Assembly (NCBI RefSeq): GCF_028010285.1
Contig: NZ_CP116304.1
Coordinates: 4,046,501 to 4,110,500, forward strand
Source of the DNA: Pseudomonas sp. Q1-7
GTDB taxonomy: Bacteria > Pseudomonadota > Gammaproteobacteria > Pseudomonadales > Pseudomonadaceae
Length of the DNA stretch: 64,000 nt
Direction of reading: 5' to 3'
In this document: piece after piece, positions 9,111 through 18,850 of the stretch
Position numbering within the stretch: the stretch's first letter is position 1
How the letters are laid out: the number at the start of each line of letters is the position of its first letter
Notes under the pieces: model-generated
The model's database searches: none
The model's input: the letters and a program-made list of their open reading frames with translations, nothing else
Told to the model about the DNA's origin: nothing
Program-made: the position numbers and the translations under genes

Positions 9111-12100
9111 ACCGCTGAGCGTGTCATCGCCGGCACCGCCATCCATCACGTCATCCCCGGCAGCACCAGTCAGGACATTATTGCCAGCGTCACCGATGAA
9201 CACCCCACCCACCTGAGTAGTCGCCATCGACGCCACCGAGTTGTTGAAGCCGCTGTCATCCACGTAGCTGGTGACCACTCGCAGGAACAGCCCGACCTGC
9301 CCCGCACCCGGCGTGAAGTTCGCCGTCGTGGCACCGACTATGTTGGTCCAGGTCGTGCCATTGTTCGACGACTGCCACTGGAAACTGAACACCGAGGTGC
9401 GGGTGCCATCCGGATCCACGACGGTTCCACGAGTCGCCGTCAGCACCTGGCCCTGAATAGGCGTAGTGTCGCTGATCGTCGGCACGCCGGTCGGCGCATC
9501 GTTCACCTGAGTGGCTGAAACGGGAGCCGTCACCGCCGAGAACACGGTTTCCAACACCCCATTGGCGTCCTTATAGATCGCCTTCAGGCGCATGGCCAAT
9601 CCGACTTGAGCGGCCGTCACCATAAAGCTCTGCCCGGTCGCACGGGCCAGTTCGGCCCCTGCATTCTCGATGATGATGTCCTCAAAGACGCCGTCACCGC
9701 GGGTGTCGGCTTGCCAGTAGTAGGTCACCGGTCCGGTAATGACGCCGCCATTGGGGTTGTCGGCATCGGTCACACCGGCAACGGAGGCCACCAGGCGGGT
9801 GCCCACTTCAGGCGTGGTATCGCTGACGGTCGCCAGACCTACCGGCCCATTATTGAGCCCCGCCACCAGGACTTCGCTGACATCATTGAACTGCAGGCGC
9901 TCGATACCAGTCAGGCGGTCCGAACCATCGCGGCCATCCACGGTATCGGTCACCGTCCAGCTGCCGTCACCGTTGTTCACCACGTTGTAGTCGGCACGGT
10001 TGCCGGTGAACTCGGCGGTATCGAAGTTGAACGAACCGTCGCCATCGACCAGCTCACGGACGATGACCAGTTGGCCGGGGTTGTAGCGGCCGGTGAGCAT
10101 GTCATGGACCAGCTCGGTCATGCTGAACGCCCGGGCGATCTCCGGCCCGGAGCCATCCCTGTTCTGGCGCACGCTGATGTAGACGGTCAGGGACTTGTCG
10201 CCATCGATGAGGTCGTCGCCGCCCCGACCGGCGATGATGTCGCTGCCGTTGCCGCCGAGAATGATGTTACCCGCCCCGAACGAGGTGACCCCGGCACCCA
10301 GGAACTCCTGCAGCCCGCCGATCAACCCAATGTTGGTGAGGATGCTGCCATTGAACCCCGAGGTGGAAATGGCGGCCGCATCCCGGTTGTCGCCCTTGAG
10401 GATGTCGCTGTGGGAGGAGCCCGACAGGCCTTCCATGAACTCGAAGCGGGTCAGCAGCGATGCGGTCGACGGCGTCACCGGCGTCTCGTCGAACGCCCGC
10501 AGGTCGAACTCGATGTTGACCCCGTGCGGATCGTCGCGGAACACCGCCCAGTCGAAGCCGGAGCCGCCGACGTAGCGGTCGCCCTCGCCACCGTTGCCGA
10601 GCATGATGTCGTCGCCGCCCTCGCCGTCCATGCGGTCGATGATGCCGCGCTCGCCGATGTAGACGTCGTTGCCGGGGACGTTGTCCAGGCCGAACTCGTT
10701 GAAGTTGTCCCCGGCGTTGCCATCGGGACCGCCCAGTTCCAGCCAGTCGTCACCTTCGTTGCCGAACTGCGCTTCGTTGCCGCGGGTACCGAGGATGAAG
10801 TCATTGCCCGGTCCCCCGAAGACCTCGGAGGCGTCTTCACCGGAAATGATGAAGTCGTTGCCGAAGCCACCGAGGATCAGGTTGGCGCCGTTGCCGCCAT
10901 GGATGACGTCGTTGCCGTCGTCGCCCTGGAGGTTATCGTCGCCGCCGCGATCGGTGATGATGTCGTCGCCGGCGCCACCCCGGATCTGGTCGTTACCGTC
11001 GCCACCCTCGATACGGTCATTGCCGGCATCGCCCCAGATGGTGTCGTCGCCGATGCTGGCGATCAGGATGTCGTCGTTATTGGTGCCGCCCAGCACCACA
11101 TGCTCGTCGCCGGTGTAGCGCAGGTAGTTGGTGTTGGCCTCGTTGTAGAAAGGCGTCGCAATGTTGTCGACATCCACCGGGTTATCGCGGATCACCCAGG
11201 GCAGCAAGGCACTGCCGCCCACCGGGTCGGCGCGCCCATCGGCACCGAGGCCGGTGAACTGCAGGGCCTGGTTCATCTCCAGGATGAAGCCGGGCTCGGA
11301 GAAGATATCCGCCGGCAGGTGGATGGCATTGGTATTGGCCATCACCATCTTGGCGAACGAGTTGTTCTCCAGCTCGGTGAGGAAGTTCATGCTCGCCGTG
11401 CGTTCCAGGTAGTAGAAGCGGTCGCCGTCCTGGAGTTTCTCCAGCTGGTTCTCGAACACGAAGTTGAAGGTCGAGCCCAGCAGGCCGCCGAAGGGCATCT
11501 GGCGTTCAGCCAGGCCGCCGATCCAGAAGTCCACCAGGTTCAGGCCGGTTTCCACGCCGGTCCAGATGCCCGTGCCATTGAGGAAGTCCAGGCGGTCGGC
11601 GGGCGCGCCATCGCCGCCGAACACCAGGGCAAAGGCTGCCGCCCGCTTGGCTTCGAGCGTAGTGGCGGTGTCGACGCTGTCATGGGTGCCATAGGCCGCG
11701 ATGAAGTTGACGATGGACGTCTGGTGCTTCAGGTGCATCGCGAAGTCGACCCAACTGGTGTAGGGCCGCAACTGGCTGTCACCGGTGGCGTTGTAGAAGT
11801 CCTGACGCGCGGCATTCAGCGACGGTACGCCGGCATCTCGGCCACGGGCGATGTTGATGGTGGCCAGGTCCAGGGGCAGGCCCAGCAGGTTGTTGCGCAG
11901 CGCCTCGGTGACGAACTCGTCGATCTCGTTACCGGTCTGCCGGGTCATGCCGCGGACGATGTTGCCGGCGGCTTCCGCGGCCGACAGGGCACCGTCATTG
12001 TTGAACGCCAGCGGGTTGAGGAAGGCATCGATCAACGCCATGCTGCCCGCATCGCTGAAGTCCGGATTCAGCCGGTCGACGGTTTCGGTGAGCATGGAGT

Positions 12101-15100
12101 GGCCGAAGCGATACACCACATGGGCGAACTCGGCGACGATGGCCGGGTTGATCTGGGTGTCATACACCTGGGTCGCGTTGAAGAACACATCCACCTGCGG
12201 CTGCACCTTGCGGGCGAACTCCTCGAACACCAGGTGCTGGTACTGCATCTCGGTGGTGAAGCGCGCGGCCTGGAACAGCCGCTCGCCGTTCCATACACCG
12301 GGAGACAACTGCCACTCGGCGATGAAGGACGGGTCGTTGCTGGCCAGCACCACCGCCTTGATGTAGTCGACCATGCGGTTGTGCTCGGCATGGAACACAT
12401 GGTGCACGGCGGTCAGGCCGATGTTCTCGTTGCCGCGTCCGTCGCCGGTGATGAAGTGACGGTCGAGCAATTCGTTGTCGAACGTGCCCGCCGGCGGCGC
12501 ATTCCCGACATCCGTGTCGGCATCCGCCGTCATCAACGCGCCGGTCTGGCTGTTGAACGGATTGGCCGCGTGGGCGATATCGTCCAGGAAGCCGTGGCCG
12601 GTCGGCAGCGCGTTACCGGGGATGGTGATGCCCAGGCCGCCATTGGCGGTCGGGTCGCCCTCCAGCAGCGTCCCATCGGACAGCACCAGTTGCGGGAAGC
12701 CGTTGTCGCCCGGAATGAACTTGCCATAGGGATCGGTCGCCAACAGCGGCACGTTGACCACATGGCCGTCGGTCAGTTGGATACCCAGCAACTGGGCGGC
12801 CTGGGCCTTGACCTCGGCCCAGGTGGGCAGGCCACCGGCCCCGTCCAGCATGCGCCCGGTCGCCACCGGCCCGTTGGCCGTCATCTCGTACTCGCGCAGG
12901 AACACCTGGTGGGACGGATGGGAGGTATAGGTCTGGTTCTGGTCGACGAAGGGCGTGGTCTGGTTGTTGTGCAGGTGCACATCGTCGGCATTGCCCAGAA
13001 TGCCGTCGACCCCGGCATTGACCACGAGATTCTGTGCCCGGGTGAGGATCATGAAGTTGGAGTTGCTGCCCTCCACGTACAGCGGATCGTCCGGCTGCAG
13101 CGGGATGAAGACGAAGCCGTTGCCGCTCTTGTTCACCAGGTCCAGGCCGTGGTCGAAGAACTGGCCGAACAGGGTGAACCAGGAGTTGAAACCGGCGGAC
13201 AGGCCTTCATCCGGCGCGGTATTGGGGATGAACAGCGGCTGGCCGGCCGGGATCGGCACGCCATTGAGGTCCAGCAGGACGCCATCGGGGTCCAGGGTGC
13301 CCAGGCCGGCATCCACATACGCCTGCACTGCCGCCGGGTTGGTGATGGTCTGGTCGACGATCAGGTTGGAGATGATCCGCGGATCGGCATCCACCACGTT
13401 GCCGGCGACCGGCCCGGTGGTGGCGTAGTTGTTGTTGGTGATTTCTCCGCCGGGAAGATCCGGGCCATTCATGTCGAAGCTGTCATCACCTTCATTGCGG
13501 AAGTTCTGCTTCAGCAAGAGGGGGAACGGCTGGTCGGCTGCGCCAAAGTGCTCCTGCCCCGGCACCAGGTTATTGAATGAACCGTCCACAGTGCGCAGGC
13601 CAAAGGCGCCCCGGGAGTTCGGCACGATATCCAGCAGGTTCTCACCGGCGGCATGACGCTCGGCGATGAGGATCTGGTCGAGGATGAACTGCAGGTCGCT
13701 GCGGATCAGGTGCACGCCGGGGCTGGCGACATAGGTCTCCTGCGGCACCGCCGCCGGCGGGGCCACCACCACGGTACCGTCGACCGGCGCGGTGGCGTCG
13801 GAATAGACGTTCTCCAGCACACCGTTGGCGTCCTTGTAGACCGCCCGCACGCGCAGGGCCAGGCCATCGAGGTCGGCGGTCACGCGGAAGCTATCGCGCT
13901 GGGCGGTTTGTGGCCGTTCCCCGGCTTCGGTGACGATGTCGATGAACAGACCCGAGCCCGCGGCGGTTTCGCGCTGCCAGAAATAGGCGATGGGACTGCT
14001 GATCGCCCCGGTGGGATTCTGCGCGGAAACGTTGTCCGCATCGGTCACCAACAACGCCGAAGCCCGCAGCACCTGACCGTTGACCGGCGTGGTGTCATTG
14101 ATCTGCAGCTGCCCCTGCGGACCTTCGTTGAGGCCGGGGACCAGCGCGAAGGCGCCGTTGTTGAACTGCAGGCGCTCGATGCCGGTCAGCCGATCCACGC
14201 CGTCCGGTCCGATGACGGTATTGCCGTCGGCATCGGTAATCAGGTGGGTGACGGTGACCACATCGTCACTGAAATCCAGCGTCGTGTTGTTGTTGTCGAT
14301 CTCGACCTGGTAGTCCTCGAAGTTCCCCGAGAACACCGCCGTGTCGTAGTTGAAGCCGGTGGTCTGGATGATTTCCCGGACAATCACCAACTGTCCCGGA
14401 TTGATCGCCCCGGAGAGCATGTCCGGAATCAGTTCGCCGATGCTGTCGACCCGGCGAACCTCCGTATTGGGGTCATTGGGATTGGTGCGCACGCTGACAT
14501 AGGCGTTCAGCGCACGGTCGCCGTCGATCAGGTCATCGCCGCCGCGGCCCTCGATGATGTCGCTGCCGGCGCCGCCGAGGATGATGTTGCCTCCCCCGAA
14601 CGAGGTCACACCGGCGCCGAGGAACTCCTGCAGCCCGGCGATCAGGTCGATACCGGCCTGGGTCAGCACGCTGCCCAGCGGGCCGTTCTGGGCAATCTCC
14701 GCGGCATCGGCGTTGTCGCCCCGCAGGATGTCACCGAACCGCGAACCCGAGAGGCCTTCGACGAAGGCGAAGCGATCGAAGATACCGGCATTGGAAGCCG
14801 GCACCGGCGGTTCGAAGAAGTCGTCGACGATCATGTCGGCCAGCACGCCGAACGGATCGAACTTGTAGCTGACCCAGTCGAATCCGGAACCACCGTCGAA
14901 ATGGTCGGCGCCCTCGGACCCGAAGAAGATGTCGTCGCCGCCTTCGCCGATCATTTCGTCGAAGCCGCCACCGCCGATGAAGACATCGTTGCCAGCCACC
15001 TCATCCAGGGCGAAGGGCGAGAAGTTGTCGCCGGGGGCGCCGTCCTGGGTACCGATCTCGATCCAGTCGTCGCCTTCGTTGCCCATGGTCTGCAGGTTGC

Positions 15101-18050
15101 CCTTGGCGCCATAGATGAAGTCGTTGCCGGTACCGCCAAAGGTTTCCGACACGTCTTCGCCGGTGATGATGAAGTCGTTGCCGGCACCGCCGAGGATCAG
15201 GTTGAAGCCATTGCCGCCGTGGATGACATCGTTGCCGTCGCCCCCCTTGATGACATCGTCGCCGCCCATGTCGGTGATGATGTCGTCGCCGTCGCCACCG
15301 TCGATGTTGTCGACCCCGTCCCCGCCTTCGATGCGGTCATTGCCGCCATCCCCCCAGATCGTATCGTCGCCGATGCTGCCGATCAGGATGTCGGCCTGAT
15401 CGGTGCCGCCCAGCACCACATGGTCCACACCGGTGTAACGCAGGTAGTTGGTGTCGGGACCCGGCGTCGCCGGGTTGTCACGGATCACCAGGTCCCACAG
15501 GGGATTGTCATGGGTCGGGTCCGCCCGTCCATCCAGGCCGAGCCCGGTGAACTGCCGGCTCGGGTCCACCTCCAGGATCCAGGTCGGCGTCGAGAAGATA
15601 TCCGCCGGAAGACGGGTGATATCGGTATTCAGCATCACCAATTTGGAGAAGGAGTTCAGCTCCATCTCGGTCAGGAAGTTGAGGCCGGCAAGGCGCGCCA
15701 GGTAGTAGAAGCGGTCGCCGTTCTGCAGGGCCTCCAGCTGGGTCTCGAAGACGAAGTTGAAGGTGGAGCCCAGCAGGCCGCCGAAGGGCATCTGCTTCTC
15801 GGCCAGGCCGCCGATCCAGAAATCGATGCTGCCGAGACCGGTGTTGGTGACGCCATCGGCATCCTTCGGCCGTGCCGTGGTGTTGGCCCAGGAGCCAGTG
15901 CTGTACAGGAAGTCGAGGCGGTCGGCGGGCGCACCGGGACCGCCGAGCACGATGGCGGCGGCGGCGGCGCGCTTGGCGTCGAGGGTGGTTGCGCCAGTAA
16001 TGGTCGAGTGGGTGCCGTAGGCGGCGATGAAGTTGATCAGGGAGGCCTCATGCTTGAGGTTGCCCATGAAGTCCACCCAACTGGTATACGCCTCCAGCTG
16101 AGTGTCGCCGGTGGCCTGGAAGAACTCGCGGCGGGCGGCGTTCAGCGACGGAATGCCGGCATCGCGGCCACGGGCAATGTTGATGGTGGCCAGGTCCAGG
16201 GGCAGACCCAGCAGGTTGTTGCGCAAGGCTTCGGTGACGAACTCGTCGATTTCATTGCCCTGCTGGCGGGTCACCCCGCGAATGATGGCGCCGGCGGCCG
16301 CGTCGGGCGTCGCTCCGCTCGCAGCGAACTCCAGCGGATTGAGGAAAGCCGCGATCAGGCCGATCTCGCTGCTGGCGAAATTGGGGTCCAGGCGATCAAT
16401 GGTTTCGGTCAGCATGGAGTGACCGAAGCGGTACACCACGTGGGCGAACTCGGCGACGATGTCCGGGTTGATCGTGGCATCGAAGCCGGTAGGCGCCAGG
16501 AACTCATCGATATTCGGCTGCACCTTGCGGGCGAACTCCTCGAACACCAGGTGCTGGTACTGCATCTCGGTGCCGAACTTGGCGGCCTGGAACAACCGCT
16601 CGCCGTTCCAGTCGAGGCCATCGGGAGTGCCGGGCACTGCGCCCACGGGGGTCAGCAGCCACTGGTTGAGGAAGTCCAGGTCGCCGGACGCCAGGATCAC
16701 GGCCTTGGTGTGTTCCACCAAGCGGTTGTGTTCCGAGTGGAAGATGTGGTGCACGGCAGTCAGGCCGATGTTCTCGTTGGCCCGGCCGTCGCCGGCAATG
16801 TAGTGGGCGTCCAGCAGCTCGTTGTCAAAGGTTCCGGCCGGTTGTGGCCCGCCGCCGACTACTGGGTCGGCATCAGCAGTCTTCAGCGCGCCGGTCTGGC
16901 TGTCGTAGGGGTTGGCGTTGTGGGCGATGTCATCGAGGAAGGCATGCCCGGTACGTACAGCGCCCACCAGGCTGATGGGCGCGGCCGGGTTACCTTCCAC
17001 CAAGACGTCGTCGGGGGTGCCGGGCAGGCCGTCCGGACCGACGAACACCACTTGCGGAAAGCCGTTGGGGCCCTTGATGAAGTTGCCGTAGGCGTCGGTG
17101 GCCAGCAGCGGGATATTGTTGACGTCGGCGTCGGTCAGGTTGATCCCGAGAATGTCACGGGCCTGGGCCTTGACCACGGCCCAGGTGGCCATGCCGCCGA
17201 TTTCCTCATCGTCGGCATTGCCGAAGATGCCATCCCCCAGGTTGCGGTTGGTGATCAGGTGGCCGGTGGCGACCGGTCGACCGTCGGCATTCAGCTCGTA
17301 CGCACGCAGGAATACCTGGTGCGACGGGTGAGAACTGTAGGTCTGGTTCTGGTCGACGAAGGGTGAGGTGGTGTTGGTGTGCTCGTGGATATCGTCGGCG
17401 GTGCCCAGGACGCCATCCGGCCCCGGCTGGTTGGTGGCGCGGGTCAGCACCAGGAAGTTAGTGGGACTGTTCGGGTCGAACAGCGGATCATCCGGCATCA
17501 GCGGGATGAAGATAGTGCCGCTGTTGCCCTTGGTGACCAGGTCCAGGCCATGGTCGAAGAACTGCCCGAAGAAGGTGAACCAGGAGTTGAAGGGGGCGGA
17601 CAACCCCTCGTCCGGCGTGGTGTTGGGAATGAAGAAGACGTCCTGATCATCCGGCGTTCCGAAAATGCCGTCCAGGCCGGGGCTGGTGACCGGTGGATTG
17701 CCGCCGTTGGCCTCCACCGCCGCCGGGTTATTGGCGGTCTGGTCGACGATCAGGTTGCTGATAGTCCGCGGTTGCGAGTCGATCACCAGGCCGCTGGTCT
17801 GGCTATAGGTGGTCCCGCCTTGCGCATCGCGGAACAGTGGGTCAAGCATGCGCGGAAACACGTTGTCCGCCGCACCGAGCTCGGTCTGCCCCAATTGCAG
17901 ATGGTTGAAGGAGCCGTCCACCGTGCGCAGGCCCCAGGGCACTTGCGAGTTGGGCAGCAGCGAGGACAGGTCGGCGCCAGCGGCGTGGGCCTCAGCGATG
18001 AGAATCTGCTGAAGAATGAATTCGAGGTCAGACTTGATGAAGTTGGCCAT
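7926..18050 (-). CDS. Giant secreted double haem-peroxidase/RTX protein, copy 1 (MopA/PehA-like)
   Basis: A 3374-residue protein with two animal-type haem peroxidase modules and calcium-binding RTX repeats. Module 1 (about 1-870) has distal GQFFDHG (Asp166, His167), the calcium loop TSPFVDQNQTY, catalytic Arg423 and haem-linking Glu426 in GDGRANENIGL, and proximal His544 in RFGHSML. Module 2 (about 1443-2310) keeps the same residues at Asp1633, His1634, Arg1872, Glu1875 and His1984. RTX blocks of GGxGxDxxx repeats follow each module (about 885-1185 and 2335-2600), then Ig-like segments. Residues from about 2950 hold three similar RTX units and the type I secretion C-terminus ending DFLVG. There is no N-terminal signal peptide. 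Relatives (MopA, PehA) are linked to extracellular Mn(II) oxidation; that activity is inferred here. The start at 18050 has a GAGGAA ribosome site. Confidence 0.9.
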   Translation of the reverse strand: MANFIKSDLEFILQQILIAEAHAAGADLSSLLPNSQVPWGLRTVDGSFNHLQLGQTELGAADNVFPRMLDPLFRDAQGGTTYSQTSGLVIDSQPRTISNLIVDQTANNPAAVEANGGNPPVTSPGLDGIFGTPDDQDVFFIPNTTPDEGLSAPFNSWFTFFGQFFDHGLDLVTKGNSGTIFIPLMPDDPLFDPNSPTNFLVLTRATNQPGPDGVLGTADDIHEHTNTTSPFVDQNQTYSSHPSHQVFLRAYELNADGRPVATGHLITNRNLGDGIFGNADDEEIGGMATWAVVKAQARDILGINLTDADVNNIPLLATDAYGNFIKGPNGFPQVVFVGPDGLPGTPDDVLVEGNPAAPISLVGAVRTGHAFLDDIAHNANPYDSQTGALKTADADPVVGGGPQPAGTFDNELLDAHYIAGDGRANENIGLTAVHHIFHSEHNRLVEHTKAVILASGDLDFLNQWLLTPVGAVPGTPDGLDWNGERLFQAAKFGTEMQYQHLVFEEFARKVQPNIDEFLAPTGFDATINPDIVAEFAHVVYRFGHSMLTETIDRLDPNFASSEIGLIAAFLNPLEFAASGATPDAAAGAIIRGVTRQQGNEIDEFVTEALRNNLLGLPLDLATINIARGRDAGIPSLNAARREFFQATGDTQLEAYTSWVDFMGNLKHEASLINFIAAYGTHSTITGATTLDAKRAAAAAIVLGGPGAPADRLDFLYSTGSWANTTARPKDADGVTNTGLGSIDFWIGGLAEKQMPFGGLLGSTFNFVFETQLEALQNGDRFYYLARLAGLNFLTEMELNSFSKLVMLNTDITRLPADIFSTPTWILEVDPSRQFTGLGLDGRADPTHDNPLWDLVIRDNPATPGPDTNYLRYTGVDHVVLGGTDQADILIGSIGDDTIWGDGGNDRIEGGDGVDNIDGGDGDDIITDMGGDDVIKGGDGNDVIHGGNGFNLILGGAGNDFIITGEDVSETFGGTGNDFIYGAKGNLQTMGNEGDDWIEIGTQDGAPGDNFSPFALDEVAGNDVFIGGGGFDEMIGEGGDDIFFGSEGADHFDGGSGFDWVSYKFDPFGVLADMIVDDFFEPPVPASNAGIFDRFAFVEGLSGSRFGDILRGDNADAAEIAQNGPLGSVLTQAGIDLIAGLQEFLGAGVTSFGGGNIILGGAGSDIIEGRGGDDLIDGDRALNAYVSVRTNPNDPNTEVRRVDSIGELIPDMLSGAINPGQLVIVREIIQTTGFNYDTAVFSGNFEDYQVEIDNNNTTLDFSDDVVTVTHLITDADGNTVIGPDGVDRLTGIERLQFNNGAFALVPGLNEGPQGQLQINDTTPVNGQVLRASALLVTDADNVSAQNPTGAISSPIAYFWQRETAAGSGLFIDIVTEAGERPQTAQRDSFRVTADLDGLALRVRAVYKDANGVLENVYSDATAPVDGTVVVAPPAAVPQETYVASPGVHLIRSDLQFILDQILIAERHAAGENLLDIVPNSRGAFGLRTVDGSFNNLVPGQEHFGAADQPFPLLLKQNFRNEGDDSFDMNGPDLPGGEITNNNYATTGPVAGNVVDADPRIISNLIVDQTITNPAAVQAYVDAGLGTLDPDGVLLDLNGVPIPAGQPLFIPNTAPDEGLSAGFNSWFTLFGQFFDHGLDLVNKSGNGFVFIPLQPDDPLYVEGSNSNFMILTRAQNLVVNAGVDGILGNADDVHLHNNQTTPFVDQNQTYTSHPSHQVFLREYEMTANGPVATGRMLDGAGGLPTWAEVKAQAAQLLGIQLTDGHVVNVPLLATDPYGKFIPGDNGFPQLVLSDGTLLEGDPTANGGLGITIPGNALPTGHGFLDDIAHAANPFNSQTGALMTADADTDVGNAPPAGTFDNELLDRHFITGDGRGNENIGLTAVHHVFHAEHNRMVDYIKAVVLASNDPSFIAEWQLSPGVWNGERLFQAARFTTEMQYQHLVFEEFARKVQPQVDVFFNATQVYDTQINPAIVAEFAHVVYRFGHSMLTETVDRLNPDFSDAGSMALIDAFLNPLAFNNDGALSAAEAAGNIVRGMTRQTGNEIDEFVTEALRNNLLGLPLDLATINIARGRDAGVPSLNAARQDFYNATGDSQLRPYTSWVDFAMHLKHQTSIVNFIAAYGTHDSVDTATTLEAKRAAAFALVFGGDGAPADRLDFLNGTGIWTGVETGLNLVDFWIGGLAERQMPFGGLLGSTFNFVFENQLEKLQDGDRFYYLERTASMNFLTELENNSFAKMVMANTNAIHLPADIFSEPGFILEMNQALQFTGLGADGRADPVGGSALLPWVIRDNPVDVDNIATPFYNEANTNYLRYTGDEHVVLGGTNNDDILIASIGDDTIWGDAGNDRIEGGDGNDQIRGGAGDDIITDRGGDDNLQGDDGNDVIHGGNGANLILGGFGNDFIISGEDASEVFGGPGNDFILGTRGNEAQFGNEGDDWLELGGPDGNAGDNFNEFGLDNVPGNDVYIGERGIIDRMDGEGGDDIMLGNGGEGDRYVGGSGFDWAVFRDDPHGVNIEFDLRAFDETPVTPSTASLLTRFEFMEGLSGSSHSDILKGDNRDAAAISTSGFNGSILTNIGLIGGLQEFLGAGVTSFGAGNIILGGNGSDIIAGRGGDDLIDGDKSLTVYISVRQNRDGSGPEIARAFSMTELVHDMLTGRYNPGQLVIVRELVDGDGSFNFDTAEFTGNRADYNVVNNGDGSWTVTDTVDGRDGSDRLTGIERLQFNDVSEVLVAGLNNGPVGLATVSDTTPEVGTRLVASVAGVTDADNPNGGVITGPVTYYWQADTRGDGVFEDIIIENAGAELARATGQSFMVTAAQVGLAMRLKAIYKDANGVLETVFSAVTAPVSATQVNDAPTGVPTISDTTPIQGQVLTATRGTVVDPDGTRTSVFSFQWQSSNNGTTWTNIVGATTANFTPGAGQVGLFLRVVTSYVDDSGFNNSVASMATTQVGGVFIGDAGNNVLTGAAGDDVMDGGAGDDTLSGGAGDDVLIGGTGADSMFGGPGNDIFYVDNVLDSVSELAGEGRDMVRTTLASYSLGANVEDLAYIGSGNFTGVGNGLANTLAGGAGNDNLSGGGGNDVLYGVGGNDVLNGNAGADRMHGGLGDDIFYVDSTQDVVVENVGEGTDMVRTTLSTYTLGNNFEILVYLGGAAFTGTGNALANRLVGGTASDTLNGLGGNDILHGLGGDDVMNGGGGADTMIGGSGNDTYYVDNALDFVAEAIGEGTDVVRTTLSSYSLGTNVENLVFIGSGAFSGTGNTLDNRILGGSGNDTLNGLGGNDILVGGGGNDTMSGGAGNDIFMFGPGFGHDVILDFDANPAGGQDRLHVADLGITAANFAASVSITSQGADTLVTIGANSITLVGVADATTVTQADFLVG

Positions 18051-18247
18051 GGTGTTTTCCTCAATCCGACAGCAATTAGTCAGGCCGAATCACGCCCACG
18101 CGGGTGCGATTCCACGTTTCGTCGATGGAAAGCGATCAAGCCGGGCAAATCGCAGTCGCGGCCGAACCCGCCAAGCCTTGGAAGTGGCTCAGTTCCGACT
18201 GAATGGATTTGTCCCTCTCAGCGCCGCGAGCGAAGGCGGCGCCCCGC

Positions 18248-18340
18248 TCAGGTGAAAGGCGGGCCGTGGAAACGGCTTAGCGGAGCGGTGCAGGTGGTGG
18301 GACCGAACGGCCCACTGCACGAGGTTGAATCGATGCTCAT
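18248..18340 (-). CDS. Leader short ORF 1 (30 codons, FHGPP motif)
   Basis: A 30-residue reading frame in the leader of peroxidase gene 1, starting MSIDSTSCSG and ending SRFHGPPFT before TGA. AGGGAG lies about 10 nt before the ATG. It is rich in Pro, Ser and Thr. A matching short ORF stands at the same place in the leader of gene 2, with the same MS- start and the same FHGPP close to the stop, although the middle of the peptide and its DNA differ. Its stop lies 197 nt before the peroxidase start. A regulatory leader peptide is the likeliest role, with Pro-Pro stalling as one possible mechanism; a functional secreted peptide is not excluded. Confidence 0.6.
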   Translation of the reverse strand: MSIDSTSCSGPFGPTTCTAPLSRFHGPPFT

Positions 18341-18437
18341 CACGGTGTTCTCCCTAGCACTCTTGTGTGGCAGGCGCTGCAGCTGCGTCCCTCAACGCGC
18401 TGCATGCCAAAAAACAGTCATGCTCGTACACACCCTG

Positions 18438-18466
18438 ACTAAAGCCCTGGCCTCATGCGCTGTCAA
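18438..18466 (-). promoter_or_regulatory. Promoter of peroxidase gene 1 (TTGACA-N17-TTTAGT)
   Basis: On the minus strand TTGACA (18466-18461) is followed after exactly 17 bases by TTTAGT (18443-18438), then CAGGG. The same two hexamers, spacing and CAGGG are found before gene 2 although the spacers differ. The predicted transcript start is near 18431, giving a 5' leader of about 380 nt. An AT-rich stretch directly upstream could act as an UP element. Confidence 0.7.
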
Positions 18467-18619
18467 TAAAACGTCAGAACATATTACAAAATGTAAAATG
18501 ACATTAAGTAATTGAAAACAAACAAATATTAATAAAATAACCAGACCCATCAGCTGTTCGATGTACGGTAGCTTTCCGCCTGCACGCCTGGCACGGCCTT
18601 GTCCGCATCCTTGAAAGCA

Positions 18620-18631
18620 CCGTTCTAGAGC
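18620..18631. promoter_or_regulatory. Shared upstream element CCGTTCTAGAGC, copy 1
   Basis: The 12-mer CCGTTCTAGAGC occurs here and at 29654-29665. It lies 154 bp (gene 1) and 158 bp (gene 2) upstream of the respective -35 hexamers, within otherwise dissimilar DNA. The conserved distance suggests an activator or nucleoid-protein site for both peroxidase genes; the protein is unknown. Confidence 0.4.
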
Positions 18632-18813
18632 GGTTTAAGCCAGTTTCCCACTTATCAGCGGAATACCACCGTTGGCTCAAATGGGAATTCCGGGCAATTC
18701 ACAGGCATCGTTCTTGCTTGTAAACGGCAGGTAGAAGGACGTCAGTGCCAGAAAGCCGACACCCTATCGAGACGGCTCGATAGTGACGAAACGGGATTCT
18801 TTCCGCACATATG

Positions 18814-18850
18814 CAAAAGGGGCGAAGCACCAAGTGCTCCGCCCCTTTTC
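18814..18850 (-). terminator. Intrinsic terminator of giant peroxidase gene 2
   Basis: The same hairpin and U run as at 7857-7893, here 33 bp past the stop codon of the second giant gene. It separates that gene from the promoter of gene 1 downstream. Confidence 0.85.

Noticed and set aside
8160-11100. Regularly repeated short motifs resembling a repeat array
   Set aside because: The periodicity follows the nine-residue RTX repeat GGxGxDxxx of the encoded protein. Units vary and there are no unique spacers, so this is not a CRISPR array.
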